Position numbers and translations under genes: made by a program. A model generated the notes under the pieces. The model made no database searches. It had not been told where the DNA came from and saw only the letters and a program-made list of their open reading frames with translations. A stretch of 64,000 nt of DNA from SW10 sp965657795. Its GTDB lineage: Bacteria; Verrucomicrobiota; Verrucomicrobiia; Verrucomicrobiales; Akkermansiaceae. Below, piece by piece: positions 26,337 through 35,925 of this stretch. Location: contig CBFHQJ010000008.1 of NCBI GenBank assembly GCA_965657795.1, positions 1-64,000 of the forward strand, in the 5' to 3' direction. Numbering within the stretch: position 1 is the first letter of the stretch; the number at the start of each line of letters is the position of its first letter.

Positions 26337-27068
26337 ATGCCCTTCAATAAAAGCCTCGTCACCAATGGTATCGCCCTCTTTTTCGCGATCGTTGGATACT
26401 TCCTCCCCGCTCCCTTCCGCGATCCCGTTTTCAGCATCGGCCTCTTCGCCTTCTCCGGGGCCCTCACCAACTGGCTCGCGATCCACATGCTCTTTGAAAA
26501 GGTTCCCGGCTTTTATGGATCGGGAGTCATTCCCGCTCGCTTTGAAGACTTTAAGCAAGGGATTCACCGCCTCATCATGCAGCAATTCTTTACTGCTGAA
26601 AACGTGGGCCGCTTTTTCAGAGACGGACAAGCCGGCGGAAGCGGCGGAGTCGATCTCACCCCCTTGATTGACTCGGTGGATCTCGATCCCACCTTCGAGG
26701 CCCTCAAAACCGCGGTCATTGATTCCAAGTTCGGAGGAGCTCTCGCCATGTTTGGCGGGCCCGCTGCCCTCGATCCCATCAAGCCCGACTTCGTCGAGAA
26801 GATGCGATCCTCGGTCAAAGACATCGTTTCCTCCAATGACTTTCAGGAGAAGCTGCAAGCCCTCGCCACCGGTGGAGGTAGCGACCACTCCGAACTCCTC
26901 GACCGGGTCAGCGTCATCGTCGAAAAACGCCTCGAAGAACTCACACCGAAGATGGTCAAAGACATCATCCAACAAATGATCCGCGCCCACCTCGGATGGC
27001 TCGTCGTCTGGGGCGGCGTTTGCGGGGGCCTGATCGGATTGATCGCAAGCCTCTTGCAGACCTCCTAG
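26337..27068 (+). CDS. DUF445-family membrane protein
   Basis: A 243-residue protein with two membrane helices at the N-terminus (GIALFFAIVGYFLPAPFR and FSIGLFAFSGALTNWLAIHM) and one at the C-terminus (WLVVWGGVCGGLIGLIASLL). The GALTNWLAIHMLFEKVPGFYGSGVIP segment is diagnostic of DUF445. The loop between is helical and charged, with DIVSSNDFQEKLQAL. Function is unknown across the family. Its end is 11 bases from the 3' end of the truncated cadherin/TSP3 gene. Confidence 0.85.
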   Translation: MPFNKSLVTNGIALFFAIVGYFLPAPFRDPVFSIGLFAFSGALTNWLAIHMLFEKVPGFYGSGVIPARFEDFKQGIHRLIMQQFFTAENVGRFFRDGQAGGSGGVDLTPLIDSVDLDPTFEALKTAVIDSKFGGALAMFGGPAALDPIKPDFVEKMRSSVKDIVSSNDFQEKLQALATGGGSDHSELLDRVSVIVEKRLEELTPKMVKDIIQQMIRAHLGWLVVWGGVCGGLIGLIASLLQTS

Positions 27069-27079
27069 ACCGGAAAGAC

Positions 27080-27651
27080 CTACAAGGGCTCCACCACGAG
27101 TCGAAAGAAGAGCTTGGCGGGCCGGGTCCTGTTTTGGAAACTTTCCCCAATCACTGCATCAGTTCCAGTCCGTTGTCCGTTCTGGGTATCGCTCCACGAC
27201 TCTGGTTCGAGCGTGGCACTGGACTGAAGCTTGTAGCTTCGCTGACTACTGGAAAACCATTCCACAATGTATCGGTCATCCAACTCGACGACTTTGAAAT
27301 CGAGTCGAGAGGCCGGATCATTTGGCAGGGTTCCGAAGCGGAACTCACCGAGGTTTGTCTCACCATCGCCATCGGAATCGTCCGACCCGTTCTGCCCCGT
27401 GATGTTTCCAAAGTAAACCAGCTCCCAGGCATCCGGAAGACCGTCGTTGTCGACATCATCCGGATCGTCGGAGGTCACATCGACAGTAAAGCTTTGCTCC
27501 AAAAAGTCACCCGAGGGATCAGTGGTACGGATCGTAAGATCGAGGGGACCCGATGGAAGCGATGCACTCGCAAACGCTTGCGTCGTACGGACTTCGTTTC
27601 CATTGATGATCTCAAAATATTGCTCGGAAGTGGCATCGCGGCCGCGGGGAT
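27080..27651 (-). pseudogene. C-terminal remnant of an exported cadherin/TSP3-repeat protein
   Basis: Reading on the reverse strand, the frame is open well beyond the only usual start (TTG 27502) and gives a cadherin-like repeat end (RDATSEQYFEIINGNEV, LDLTIRTTDPSGDFLEQS). Calcium-binding TSP3-type repeats follow (DDVDNDGLPDAWELVYFG, DDSDGDGETNLGE), then the shared C-terminal module ending AKLFFRLVVEPL. No signal peptide or start region exists: the text runs into the complement of thrE sequence near 27640-27660. It is therefore the 3' end of a larger secreted gene whose 5' part was deleted. Confidence 0.75.
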
Positions 27652-28315
27652 CGCCGTCAATCCGGCGCTGGTCGTCCTTTCCTCCATCATCATCTTCATA
27701 CCCGGGCTGGCCCTCACCGTTTCACTCACGGAGATCTCTGCAGGCCACCTCATTTCGGGATGCTCCCGCCTCGTCGACGCCATCATGACTTTGCTCAAGC
27801 TCTTTTTTGGAGCTCTCAGCGGCATCGCCATGACAAGGTTCGCGGTCGGGGCGATCCCGCAAATTGCGGACCCCGGGATCGATTTCCCAGACCTGCCGCC
27901 CTGGCGGCTTTGGCCCGCCTTGATTGGTTTGGCTCTCTCCCTTGGAATCGGCCTCAATCTTCCTCCCCAGCGGATCGGCTGGGGTGTTTTGGCAGTCATG
28001 ATTGCCTTCACTTCAGCGATGTTTGGCGAAATCCACTTCGGAATGTTCGCCGGCGTTTTTCTCGGAGCTCTCGCCGTCGGACTCTACGCCAACGTCTTTT
28101 CACGAATCATGCGCGGACCGGGCTCCATCCTGATGACCTATGGAATCATCGTGCTGGTCCCCGGAAGCAAGATCTACTCCATTCTGAACGAATGGGTCTC
28201 GGGCGAAACCATCCTCCCCAGCCAAAGCGGCAGCACCGCCGTGATGGCCTTCATGGCCCTGACCGCCGGCCTTCTCTTTTCAAATGCTTTTCTCCCTGCC
28301 CGAAAGAGCCTGTAA
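27650..28315 (+). pseudogene. thrE: 3' part of thrE (threonine/serine exporter), 5' half missing
   Basis: The forward frame from about 27650 encodes the end of the first ThrE domain (NPALVVLSSIIIFIPGLALT, VSLTEISAGHLISGCSRL). The complete second domain follows (WPALIGLALSLGIGLNLP, EIHFGMFAGVFLGALAVG, LMTYGIIVLVPGSKIYSIL), up to TAA at 28313-28315. ThrE proteins normally have ten membrane helices; only about six remain. Upstream in frame there is no family-like sequence, only the complement of the cadherin/TSP3 gene, and no credible ATG (a TTG sits at 27620). A functional split protein is possible but unlikely. Confidence 0.75.
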
Positions 28316-28393
28316 GCCCACTCGGGTCCGAAGAGATTTCGACGTGGTTTTTGCTACAACACGATCTAACATCACGTAAGTTGTGCAGACGAC

Positions 28394-31267
28394 ATGTTCA
28401 GTCTCAGACCACGTTCTTTTCTTCCTTTCCTGCTGACCCTTTCTCCGCTGGCGGGTTCGGCAAAAATTGACTTCAACGCGCAAATCCGCCCGCTTCTCAC
28501 CAAGAACTGCACCACCTGCCACGGTGGTGTCAAAAAGGCGGGCGATGTTTCCTTCCTTTACCGGGAAGACGTCCTCGGAAAGGGCAAATCTGGACGCCCG
28601 GTGGTAGTACCAGGATCTCCGCAGGAATCGGAAATGATTCGACGACTCAAGACAAGCGATCCCGATGACCGCATGCCTCCTCCCGATCACCATCCCGAGC
28701 CCATGGCGCCTTCCGATATGGCCTTATTCGAACAATGGGTTTCGGAAGGCGCGGAGTGGGGAGATCATTGGGCTTTCGTCAAACCGACCAAACCCTCCCT
28801 CCCAAAAATATCTGATCCTGCATGGCCCACCAGCGACTTGGATCACTTTGTCCTGGCGAGACTGGATCAAGCCAAGCTTACCCCTTCGCAACCAGCCTCC
28901 CCGGGAGCCTGGCTCCGTCGCGTCACTCTCGACCTGACCGGCCTGCCGCCTACCCTTGCGGAATTCGAAGCCTTTTCCACCGCTGCCAAAAGCGATCTCC
29001 CCAAGGCCAAAGAGTCCGTCGTCGACCGACTCCTTGCCTCCCCCGCATACGGAGAACACCTTGCCGCGATGTGGTTGGATTTGGCTCGCTACTCCGACAC
29101 CTTTGGTTTCGAAAAAGACCCACATCGTAACATCTGGCCGTTTCGGGATTGGGTCATCAACGCCTTCAACCAAGACCTTCCCTTCGACCAATTTACAATC
29201 AAGCAACTCGCCGGTGATCTCATCGAAAGCCCGTCTGCCCACGATCTCATCGCGAGTTCGTTTCATCGCAACACCCAGAACAATACCGAAGGCGGTACCG
29301 ATGATGAAGAATGGCGCATGGCCGCGGTCATGGACCGCGTCAGCACAACGTGGACTGCTTGGAACGGCACCACGTTTGGGTGTGTCCAATGCCACTCCCA
29401 CCCCTACGAGCCCATTCCGCATGAGGATTACTACCGCTTCCTGTCCTTCTTCAACAACTCGGAAGACATCGATCAAAACGACGATTTCCCAAAGACCAAA
29501 GTCGCAAAGGATCCGGGACAACAAGCGGCATCCGTGATGCTCGAGAAGGACATTCGCAAGGCGCGCACCACGATCAATTCCTCCGCACGGGAACTTGCTC
29601 AAAACATTCAGGATTGGTCGCTTCTCCAAGCCAGCGAAAGCATCGCCCAGCCTGACACAGGAAAAGTGACCCAGCAGAAGAACGGCGACTTTCTCTCATC
29701 AGGCACCAACCCAACCCGCGCCGTCTTTAAGATCACCACACCCTCTCCGAGCTTTGGAGCAATTCGCCTTACCATCCTTCCTCTCAGCGACGATCCCGCA
29801 AATTGGGATGAGCAAGGAGCCGTCGTCTCGGGAATCGAAGTGACCTTGGTCGGTGCCGATGGAAAAAGGAAACCGGTCGCTCTTCGTGAAGTCATTGCCG
29901 ACCACCTGGCCGGCCCTTACGACCCAAATGACTCACTTAAGAAAGGAAGCTCCGGCTTCGGCGAGTTCCCGATGATGAAGGGACCACGCACAGCCTGGAT
30001 CGTCCCAAGTTCACCCATTGTCCCGGAATCCGGGGAAAAGCTCGAAATCAGCATTCGTCACGGAGCAGTCTGCAATGGCAACAATCAAAACTGCGTTCTT
30101 CGTCGCTTCCGCCTAGAATCGTCCAACGATCCCCGCCTTGCCGAATTTCTCGCCAAACCGGAACGGTCCGCAGAATGGAAACAGTTGGCAACGCTCAAAA
30201 AGCAATACAACGCCATCCCGGGCATGACCATTCCAGTGATGCAGGAGCGCCGCCCCGAAGCTCAACGTGAAACCCGTCTCTTCATCCGGGGAAATCGCAT
30301 GACACTGGGGCAGGTTGTCGCTCCGGGTGTTCCGGAAATCTTCGGCGGCAACGGCAAAGAAAAAAATCGCCTCGATATGGCCCGCTGGCTGGTCGGCCCG
30401 GAAAACCCTCTCGCGGCCCGCGTTCTCGCAAACCGGCTCTGGGCCTCCATGTTTGGCATTGGCATCGTGGAAACTCTCGAGGATTTTGGGAGCTCCGGAG
30501 CACTCCCCAGCCACCCCGAGCTTCTCGACTTCCTGGCCCTGCGCCTCCGCGATCACCACCGCTGGCACCTGAAACCCTTCCTCCGTGAGATTGCTCTCTC
30601 CGCCAGCTATGGGCAGGACAACAAAGCGACGTCATCGCTTTTGCAAACCGACCCCACAAACCGCCTTTTGGCGCGAGGCCCACGCCAACGACTCAGTGCC
30701 GAAATGGTCCGCGATCAGGCGCTCGTTGTTTCCGATTTGCTCACCACCAAATCCGGCGGACCACCCGTCTATCCACCCCAGCCCGATGGCATCTGGCGGT
30801 CCGTTTACAGTGGCCAAACCTGGAAGACCTCGACCGGCCCCGACCGCTACCGTCGCGCCGTTTACACCTATCGAAAACGCACCTCGGGATACCCTGCCTT
30901 CCTCACCTTCGATGCACCTACCGGAGATGTCTGCAGCGCTAATCGCATCGCCACCAATACTCCTCTTCAAGCTCTGGTAACTTTGAACGATCCCGCGCAC
31001 ATCGAATTTGCCCAAGCACTCGCCAAAGTCATGGCGAAACACCACCCTGATCTCTCCGAACAACTTTCGCACGGATGGAAGCGGATCACTCTTCAGAAGC
31101 CCGACCCTGAAACCCTCGAGACGCTGGTGGCACTCTATCGCGATGCCTCGGCTGAGTTGCAAAAGACTCCAGGCGATTCAGCCAAGCTAGCCGACAGCCC
31201 TGCTCTTGCCTCCCTCGTCATCGTTGCCAACACCATTTTGAATTCCGACGCCGCCCTGAACCGATGA
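28394..31267 (+). CDS. Exported cytochrome-like PSCyt1/DUF1549/DUF1553 protein
   Basis: A 957-residue protein with a signal peptide (LPFLLTLSPLAGSA). A c-type heme motif C39-TTC-H43 opens the planctomycete cytochrome domain 1 (FNAQIRPLLTKNCTTCHGG, with MPPPDHHPEP as distal part). Then come DUF1549 (LDHFVLARLDQAKLTPS, LRRVTLDLTGLPPT, MWLDLARYSDT) and, in the last third, DUF1553 (LARWLVGPENPLAARV, TLEDFGSSGALPSHPELLD, ANRIATNTPLQALVTLNDP). Between them sits a beta-rich insert of about 250 residues. Its stop overlaps the start of the DUF1501 gene (ATGA, 31264-31267). Such pairs are abundant in Planctomycetes and Verrucomicrobia and are thought to act on sulfated polysaccharides, but the biochemistry is open. 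Confidence 0.92.
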   Translation: MFSLRPRSFLPFLLTLSPLAGSAKIDFNAQIRPLLTKNCTTCHGGVKKAGDVSFLYREDVLGKGKSGRPVVVPGSPQESEMIRRLKTSDPDDRMPPPDHHPEPMAPSDMALFEQWVSEGAEWGDHWAFVKPTKPSLPKISDPAWPTSDLDHFVLARLDQAKLTPSQPASPGAWLRRVTLDLTGLPPTLAEFEAFSTAAKSDLPKAKESVVDRLLASPAYGEHLAAMWLDLARYSDTFGFEKDPHRNIWPFRDWVINAFNQDLPFDQFTIKQLAGDLIESPSAHDLIASSFHRNTQNNTEGGTDDEEWRMAAVMDRVSTTWTAWNGTTFGCVQCHSHPYEPIPHEDYYRFLSFFNNSEDIDQNDDFPKTKVAKDPGQQAASVMLEKDIRKARTTINSSARELAQNIQDWSLLQASESIAQPDTGKVTQQKNGDFLSSGTNPTRAVFKITTPSPSFGAIRLTILPLSDDPANWDEQGAVVSGIEVTLVGADGKRKPVALREVIADHLAGPYDPNDSLKKGSSGFGEFPMMKGPRTAWIVPSSPIVPESGEKLEISIRHGAVCNGNNQNCVLRRFRLESSNDPRLAEFLAKPERSAEWKQLATLKKQYNAIPGMTIPVMQERRPEAQRETRLFIRGNRMTLGQVVAPGVPEIFGGNGKEKNRLDMARWLVGPENPLAARVLANRLWASMFGIGIVETLEDFGSSGALPSHPELLDFLALRLRDHHRWHLKPFLREIALSASYGQDNKATSSLLQTDPTNRLLARGPRQRLSAEMVRDQALVVSDLLTTKSGGPPVYPPQPDGIWRSVYSGQTWKTSTGPDRYRRAVYTYRKRTSGYPAFLTFDAPTGDVCSANRIATNTPLQALVTLNDPAHIEFAQALAKVMAKHHPDLSEQLSHGWKRITLQKPDPETLETLVALYRDASAELQKTPGDSAKLADSPALASLVIVANTILNSDAALNR

Positions 31268-32742
31268 TCCATCCTTTTCAACAACTCCAGCACGACCGTC
31301 TGCAACACCAAACGCGGAGGCATTTTCTCAACAACTGCTCGGTTGGCCTCGGCGGACTTTGGCTGGCCAGTCAGGGCAATTCCGCTCTCGGAGCCGCACT
31401 CCACAAAGATCCCGCGCAACCCTTCGCGCCAAGCGCTCCCCATTTTGCCCCCAAGGCCAAGCGAGTGATCTATCTTCACATGGCCGGCGCCCCCAGCCAA
31501 CTCGAGCTTTTCGATCACAAGCCGGAACTCACCAAATACGACGACAAGGATTGCCCCGCCGAGTTTCTCGAAGGCCAGCAATTTGCCTTCATTCAGGGCG
31601 TCCCAAAAATGCTGGGATCGGTCTTCCCATTTCACAAAGCAGGACAGTCGGGCCAATGGATTTCCGACCGCATGCCGCACCTCGAAACCGTCATCGATGA
31701 CGTCTGCTTTATTAAGTCAATGTGGTCGGACCAGTTCAACCACGCCCCCGCGCAACTTCTCCTTCACACCGGCAGCCAAAACCCGGGAAGCCCTTCCGCC
31801 GGAGCCTGGACCACTTACGGCCTCGGCAGCGAAAACCAAAACCTCCCCGGCTTTATCGCCCTGACCTCAGGGGGGAAAAACCCCGATGCCGGAAAATCCG
31901 TCTGGGGATCGGGCTTCCTCCCTTCGGTCTATCAAGGCGTGCAGTGCCGATCCGAAGGCGATCCCGTCCTCTTCCTCGGCAATCCCGATGGAGTCTCCCG
32001 AAATCTCCGGCGCAAGTCGCTCGATGCTCTTTCCAAACTCAATCAGCGAATCGCGACCGAAGTCGGCGACCCCGAAACCCTCACCCGGATTGCGCAGTAC
32101 GAAATGGCGTTCAGGATGCAAATGCACGCCTCCGACGCCTTCGACGTCAGCCAGGAACCAGCCTCGGTTCACGAAGCCTATGCCACCCAACCGGGCAAGG
32201 AATCCTTCAGCAACAACTGCCTCCTGGCACGGCGACTGGCCGAGCGCGGAGTTCGCTTCATCCAGCTTTTTGACTGGGGATGGGACTCGCATGGAACAGG
32301 ACCGAACACCGACCTCCGGGACGGGTTTGTCAAAAAGTGCAAGGAAATCGATCAACCGATCGCTGCCCTTCTCAAGGACCTCAAACAGCGCGGACTCCTC
32401 GAAGAGACTCTCGTGATTTGGTCAGGCGAATTTGGAAGAACACCCATGCGTGAAAACCGCGGCGGCAAGACCATGAAAAATGTGGGACGTGATCACCACC
32501 CTGCAGCCTACACTCTCTGGATGGCCGGAGGCGGCGTGAAAGGTGGCGTCAGTTACGGAGAAACCGACGCGCTTGGCTACAATGCCACCACCGATCCCGT
32601 GAGCGCACACGACCTTCACGCCACCCTCATGACCTTGCTGGGCTTCGATCACAAACGCTTCACTCATCCCTTCCAGGGACTTGATCAACGACTGACAAAC
32701 GTCACCAAAACATCAAGAATCCTTCACGACATCATCTCCTAG
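31264..32742 (+). CDS. DUF1501 exported protein
   Basis: A 492-residue partner of the preceding PSCyt protein. HQTRRHFLNNCSVGLGGLWL looks like a Tat signal. The family features are KRVIYLHMAGAPSQLELFDHK, LPHLETVIDDVCFIKSMWSD-type text, QFNHAPAQLLLHTGSQNPGS and the C-terminal VIWSGEFGRTPMRENR, plus GRDHHPAAYTLWMAGGG, which resembles alkaline-phosphatase/sulfatase fold metal sites. It is translationally coupled to the upstream gene by a four-base overlap. Substrate not known; probably acts in the periplasm together with its partner. Confidence 0.92.
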   Translation: MIHPFQQLQHDRLQHQTRRHFLNNCSVGLGGLWLASQGNSALGAALHKDPAQPFAPSAPHFAPKAKRVIYLHMAGAPSQLELFDHKPELTKYDDKDCPAEFLEGQQFAFIQGVPKMLGSVFPFHKAGQSGQWISDRMPHLETVIDDVCFIKSMWSDQFNHAPAQLLLHTGSQNPGSPSAGAWTTYGLGSENQNLPGFIALTSGGKNPDAGKSVWGSGFLPSVYQGVQCRSEGDPVLFLGNPDGVSRNLRRKSLDALSKLNQRIATEVGDPETLTRIAQYEMAFRMQMHASDAFDVSQEPASVHEAYATQPGKESFSNNCLLARRLAERGVRFIQLFDWGWDSHGTGPNTDLRDGFVKKCKEIDQPIAALLKDLKQRGLLEETLVIWSGEFGRTPMRENRGGKTMKNVGRDHHPAAYTLWMAGGGVKGGVSYGETDALGYNATTDPVSAHDLHATLMTLLGFDHKRFTHPFQGLDQRLTNVTKTSRILHDIIS

Positions 32743-32753
32743 ACTGCTCGTTT

Positions 32754-33484
32754 ATGGTTTCCCAGACTTTGGAGGAATTGCCCTACCTAATCCTGAGAGG
32801 ATTGGCCAGCCCATTCGACCTGCTAATGAAGGTTGCCACGCCCGTTTTTTTTGCGCGCCGAAATGGGAATCGGCACCATCAACATCACTTCGCCGATCAC
32901 AACGACGGGGTCATTGAACATTACCTCAAATCCAAGCACGTAATTTGTGCGCAACGAGGCTTCTTATGGACCGCAAATTAGCGCATCAAAAATTTACGGC
33001 AATCTTCTCTCCGCCATACCCAAGGACATCATTTTTGGCGCTGCCCTCCCTCAGACCCTTTGGACTGACTACAGGGCGCTCAGGCCGAGAAATTCTTGTG
33101 AGCGCCGGAGATGGCGAATTTTGTTTTACCATGACTGAGGGGAAAGACTTTGCAGTGCTCCTCAAGTCAACCCTCGCCACCGACCTCCGGGAGTTCAATT
33201 TTTTCGCCCTCTCAAAACTCCCCAGGGTTCCGGGTTTTGCCGCAAATGCCACGAGTGGTTCTTTTAATTCCATGGCAGGTGTCAGCCCGGAAGTCACCCT
33301 GACGATTGAGAGCGTCGCCGGTATTCCATACCAGGTGGAGGAAAGCGCGAACCTCGCCGGGTGGATCACACGCACACCACCCGTTTTGGGAACCGGAGGA
33401 GAAATCAGCTCTACCTTTGAAGCGACTTCAACCGGGAACAGGTTCTACCGGTGGAAGCTCCTTCCACTGGAAGAATCTCCCTAA
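32754..33484 (+). pseudogene. Remnant of an exported protein with the shared C-terminal module
   Basis: This 730-base stretch between two real genes holds only broken coding text. One frame gives GIGTINITSPITTTGSLNIT and, beyond a TAA, FVRNEASYGPQISASKIYGN, which reads like part of a secreted repeat protein. From 32945 another frame ends with PEVTLTIESVAGIPYQVEES, ANLAGWITRTPPVLGTGGEI and NRFYRWKLLPLEESP, the C-terminal module seen in other exported proteins of this window. A run of eight T at 32845-32852 lies near the frame break. I interpret it as a decayed gene; the open frame 32945-33484 might still be expressed. Confidence 0.5.
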
Positions 33485-33500
33485 GTCTGCCAACCAAATC

Positions 33501-34091
33501 TTAACTGGCCGGGGCTGGTGCAGGAGTAGGTGCAGGGGGAACAAGTTTGGATGCAGGCAACAGCTGATGGGCCCTCACAAAGCTCGCCCGCAAGCGCTGG
33601 GCTTCAGCGGCATCCCAAGCCGTATTCAACTGATTCACGACAGGAGCTGCTGCAGGGAAAAGAGTTTGGAGAAGGGCAGCGACCAGATCACGTTTCCAGC
33701 CCTTCGTTCCTTCGACTCCCGCAACCTCTCCAAGTTCCTTAAGAGAAACCTCGACCTGATCCTGAAGCTGTTTGGTCTCGAGGACCGGCTTTCCAACCTT
33801 GGAGTCTGCGGTCACAGCATTGGCCCAAACCTGTAAATTAGTATCGACCTTCGCATAGGCCCGCTGGATTCGGAATTCGTTGACCTGAAAATTGCCGGAT
33901 GCCTTTGACTGACGAATAATCTCTTCGGCCCTCGTCTTCCATGTCAAACCGGCATCCGCTTTATTCATGAGATACTTTTTGGAAACTGAAGCCATGGGAT
34001 CCGGCTTCTGAAGATCCGGGCCACTTCCGCAAGACGCCAGAAAGCCGGACAGAACAACCACGGAAAGAATCATTCGCAAAGATAATTTCAT
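33501..34091 (-). CDS. Lipoprotein with Pro/Ala tail
   Basis: A 196-residue protein starting MKLSLRMILSVVVLSGFLASCGSG. The lipobox LASC predicts cleavage before Cys and lipid anchoring. The mature part is helical (SKKYLMNKADAGLTWKTRAE, QDQVEVSLKELGEVAG) and ends in the low-complexity tail PPAPTPAPAPAS. It is divergent from the caspase-like gene, with 50 bases between the starts, so they may share regulation. The frame extends to 34133 but the lipobox fits only the ATG at 34091. No known family; a possible partner or inhibitor of the neighbour is speculative. Confidence 0.75.
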   Translation of the reverse strand: MKLSLRMILSVVVLSGFLASCGSGPDLQKPDPMASVSKKYLMNKADAGLTWKTRAEEIIRQSKASGNFQVNEFRIQRAYAKVDTNLQVWANAVTADSKVGKPVLETKQLQDQVEVSLKELGEVAGVEGTKGWKRDLVAALLQTLFPAAAPVVNQLNTAWDAAEAQRLRASFVRAHQLLPASKLVPPAPTPAPAPAS

Positions 34092-34141
34092 GATGAGTTC
34101 AGCTTGTCTTGACTGATTGAAGCGGACAATCAAAAAGGAAG

Positions 34142-35815
34142 GTGTTCATGAGAAAAAGACTTCTTTATTTCTTGCTCTTACTGAGCAGCTTACCCGCTAC
34201 TGCGGGGACTGCGGCCCTTCTTGTGGGGAATGCCAAATACCCCCTGGGATCCCAACAATTGCCCGAGATCAGGAACGAACTTCCTTTGCTCGCCCGCTCC
34301 CTAAGGTCCTTCCTCGACTTCGATAATCTCGATATTCAATACAACCTCGATTCCATTCCGATGAAGAGGGAACTTGAGAAATTCATCATCGGTGCGGGCG
34401 ATTCCCAGGGCATCAAAGGGAAGGACTTTTGCTACCTCCACTTTTCCGGGCATGGCATCATCCGAGGTTCGCAAATCCTCCTCCTCCCCAGCGACTCGAA
34501 GTATCATCGCAAGTCCCCCACCATGTTGCTGGACACCTGCCCTCTGGATCAAATTTTGAGACTGATCAAAGAACATGATGAGGTTCCTACTCTCGTCGTC
34601 ATTGACTGCTGCCTTGAAGGTGATGAAGAGCAGTTCGAACTTGCAAAGCTTACCGAGGACTGCCCTAAAAACGTCTGCCTGGTCGCACCGGTCAGCATTG
34701 GCGAACAGGCCCCCGCCAAAAGTTTGCTAAACAAGGAATTGATTCGTTGCCTCGAAAACAACGAACTCAAAACCTGGGCGGCTGTAGCCAACAATCTCGC
34801 AAATCCCAAGGAGGGATTCTCGCCTCTTATCATTAACCCGGAGGCGCTGGTATCGGTGACCAAAACGGATACCATCGATCTTGATGCAAGGGACGGAATC
34901 GCATTTGCAAACTTCCTTGATAACTTCGACCCAGACACCACTCCCGGCGGCAGCAAGATTCACAATGCCCTTGGGCAGCAGTTCATTTTTTGTCCGGAGG
35001 GTCGATGCAAGACCGGCAGCAAGCCTGATGAAATTGGCCGTAACAATGACGGGAGAGAGGAACTTTTTGACCGGATGATCTCACCAAATTTTCTGATTGG
35101 AGCTCGTGAAATCACCCAACGAGATTGGAAAAGTGTCTATCGGACAAACCTGCTCGAACAAGCCGGAAAGGCTTTCAACGACACCGCGAATTACGCAACG
35201 ATTAACCAGAAAACGATCCGCGATTATCTGAGCGCCAAAACACCAACAGATCTTGTCCTCAAGGAAAACCCCGAACTCCCGATGTATTGGGTAAACTATC
35301 ACGAGGCCATGGAATTCTGCCAGGAACTCACCCGAATTGATCACGACCGTGGCTACCTTCCGAAAGCTTGGGAGTATGGCCTGCCAACCGAATGGGAATG
35401 GGAATACGCCTGCCGGAGCGGACATTTCAAGAGCTTTGATCACGCTGCCGAACTCTCCGAAAGAGGATGGCATTTTGACAACGCTTTCCTTGACTACGAA
35501 GGCGCTGGCTTGTCTCGCTCACTGGTAAAAAGTAATAATCCGGAAGGTGATCGAAGCGGCCCTCACGTGACCGGCTTGAAGCTCCCAAACTCCTGGGGAC
35601 TCTACGATTGCCTCGGCAACGTCTGGGAACTTTGCGAGCGCGAGGAAGATGGTGACAGCGGAGCGAGCATCAATCCAAGACGAGGAGGCAGCTGGCTTGC
35701 CAACGCAAAATTCGCCCGCCCTGCCAATCGCGACCAAGTGGAGTCCAACTTCCGCTTTATCGATCAGGGATTTCGGATTTGCCTCAGAAAGACGGGAGCA
35801 GGATTGGACCGCTGA
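34142..35815 (+). CDS. Exported caspase-like protein fused to an FGE/sulfatase-modifying-factor-like domain
   Basis: A 557-residue protein with a signal peptide (KRLLYFLLLLSSLPATAG). Residues 22-260 form a caspase-like (peptidase C14) domain: TAALLVGNAKYPLGSQQLP, catalytic His H104 in CYLHFSGHGI and Cys C157 in TLVVIDCCLEG. Residues 275-552 resemble the formylglycine-generating enzyme fold: MYWVNYHEAMEFCQELT, LPTEWEWEYACRSG, NSWGLYDCLGNVWELCE, RRGGSWLANAKFARPANR and FRFIDQGFRICL. The copper-binding cysteines of true FGE (expected after GGSW/YL) are absent, so this domain probably binds rather than oxidises. Caspase-FGE fusions are known in bacteria, usually cytosolic. An exported one is less expected. 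It faces the lipoprotein gene at 34091. Confidence 0.85.
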   Translation: MFMRKRLLYFLLLLSSLPATAGTAALLVGNAKYPLGSQQLPEIRNELPLLARSLRSFLDFDNLDIQYNLDSIPMKRELEKFIIGAGDSQGIKGKDFCYLHFSGHGIIRGSQILLLPSDSKYHRKSPTMLLDTCPLDQILRLIKEHDEVPTLVVIDCCLEGDEEQFELAKLTEDCPKNVCLVAPVSIGEQAPAKSLLNKELIRCLENNELKTWAAVANNLANPKEGFSPLIINPEALVSVTKTDTIDLDARDGIAFANFLDNFDPDTTPGGSKIHNALGQQFIFCPEGRCKTGSKPDEIGRNNDGREELFDRMISPNFLIGAREITQRDWKSVYRTNLLEQAGKAFNDTANYATINQKTIRDYLSAKTPTDLVLKENPELPMYWVNYHEAMEFCQELTRIDHDRGYLPKAWEYGLPTEWEWEYACRSGHFKSFDHAAELSERGWHFDNAFLDYEGAGLSRSLVKSNNPEGDRSGPHVTGLKLPNSWGLYDCLGNVWELCEREEDGDSGASINPRRGGSWLANAKFARPANRDQVESNFRFIDQGFRICLRKTGAGLDR

Positions 35816-35925
35816 GCATCAGGTCTGAGCACTCAAATAAGAGTTCATTCCCCACACACAAGGCATTACCGGAACGGTCGAGCTGACCACGAATGTTTTC
35901 ATTCGAAAACCCATTATCACAGGAG

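Noticed and set aside
26996..27650. N-terminal half of the long forward frame leading into thrE
   Set aside because: The text is the complement of the DUF445 end and the TSP3 gene and has no ThrE similarity; only the part after about 27650 is thrE-like.
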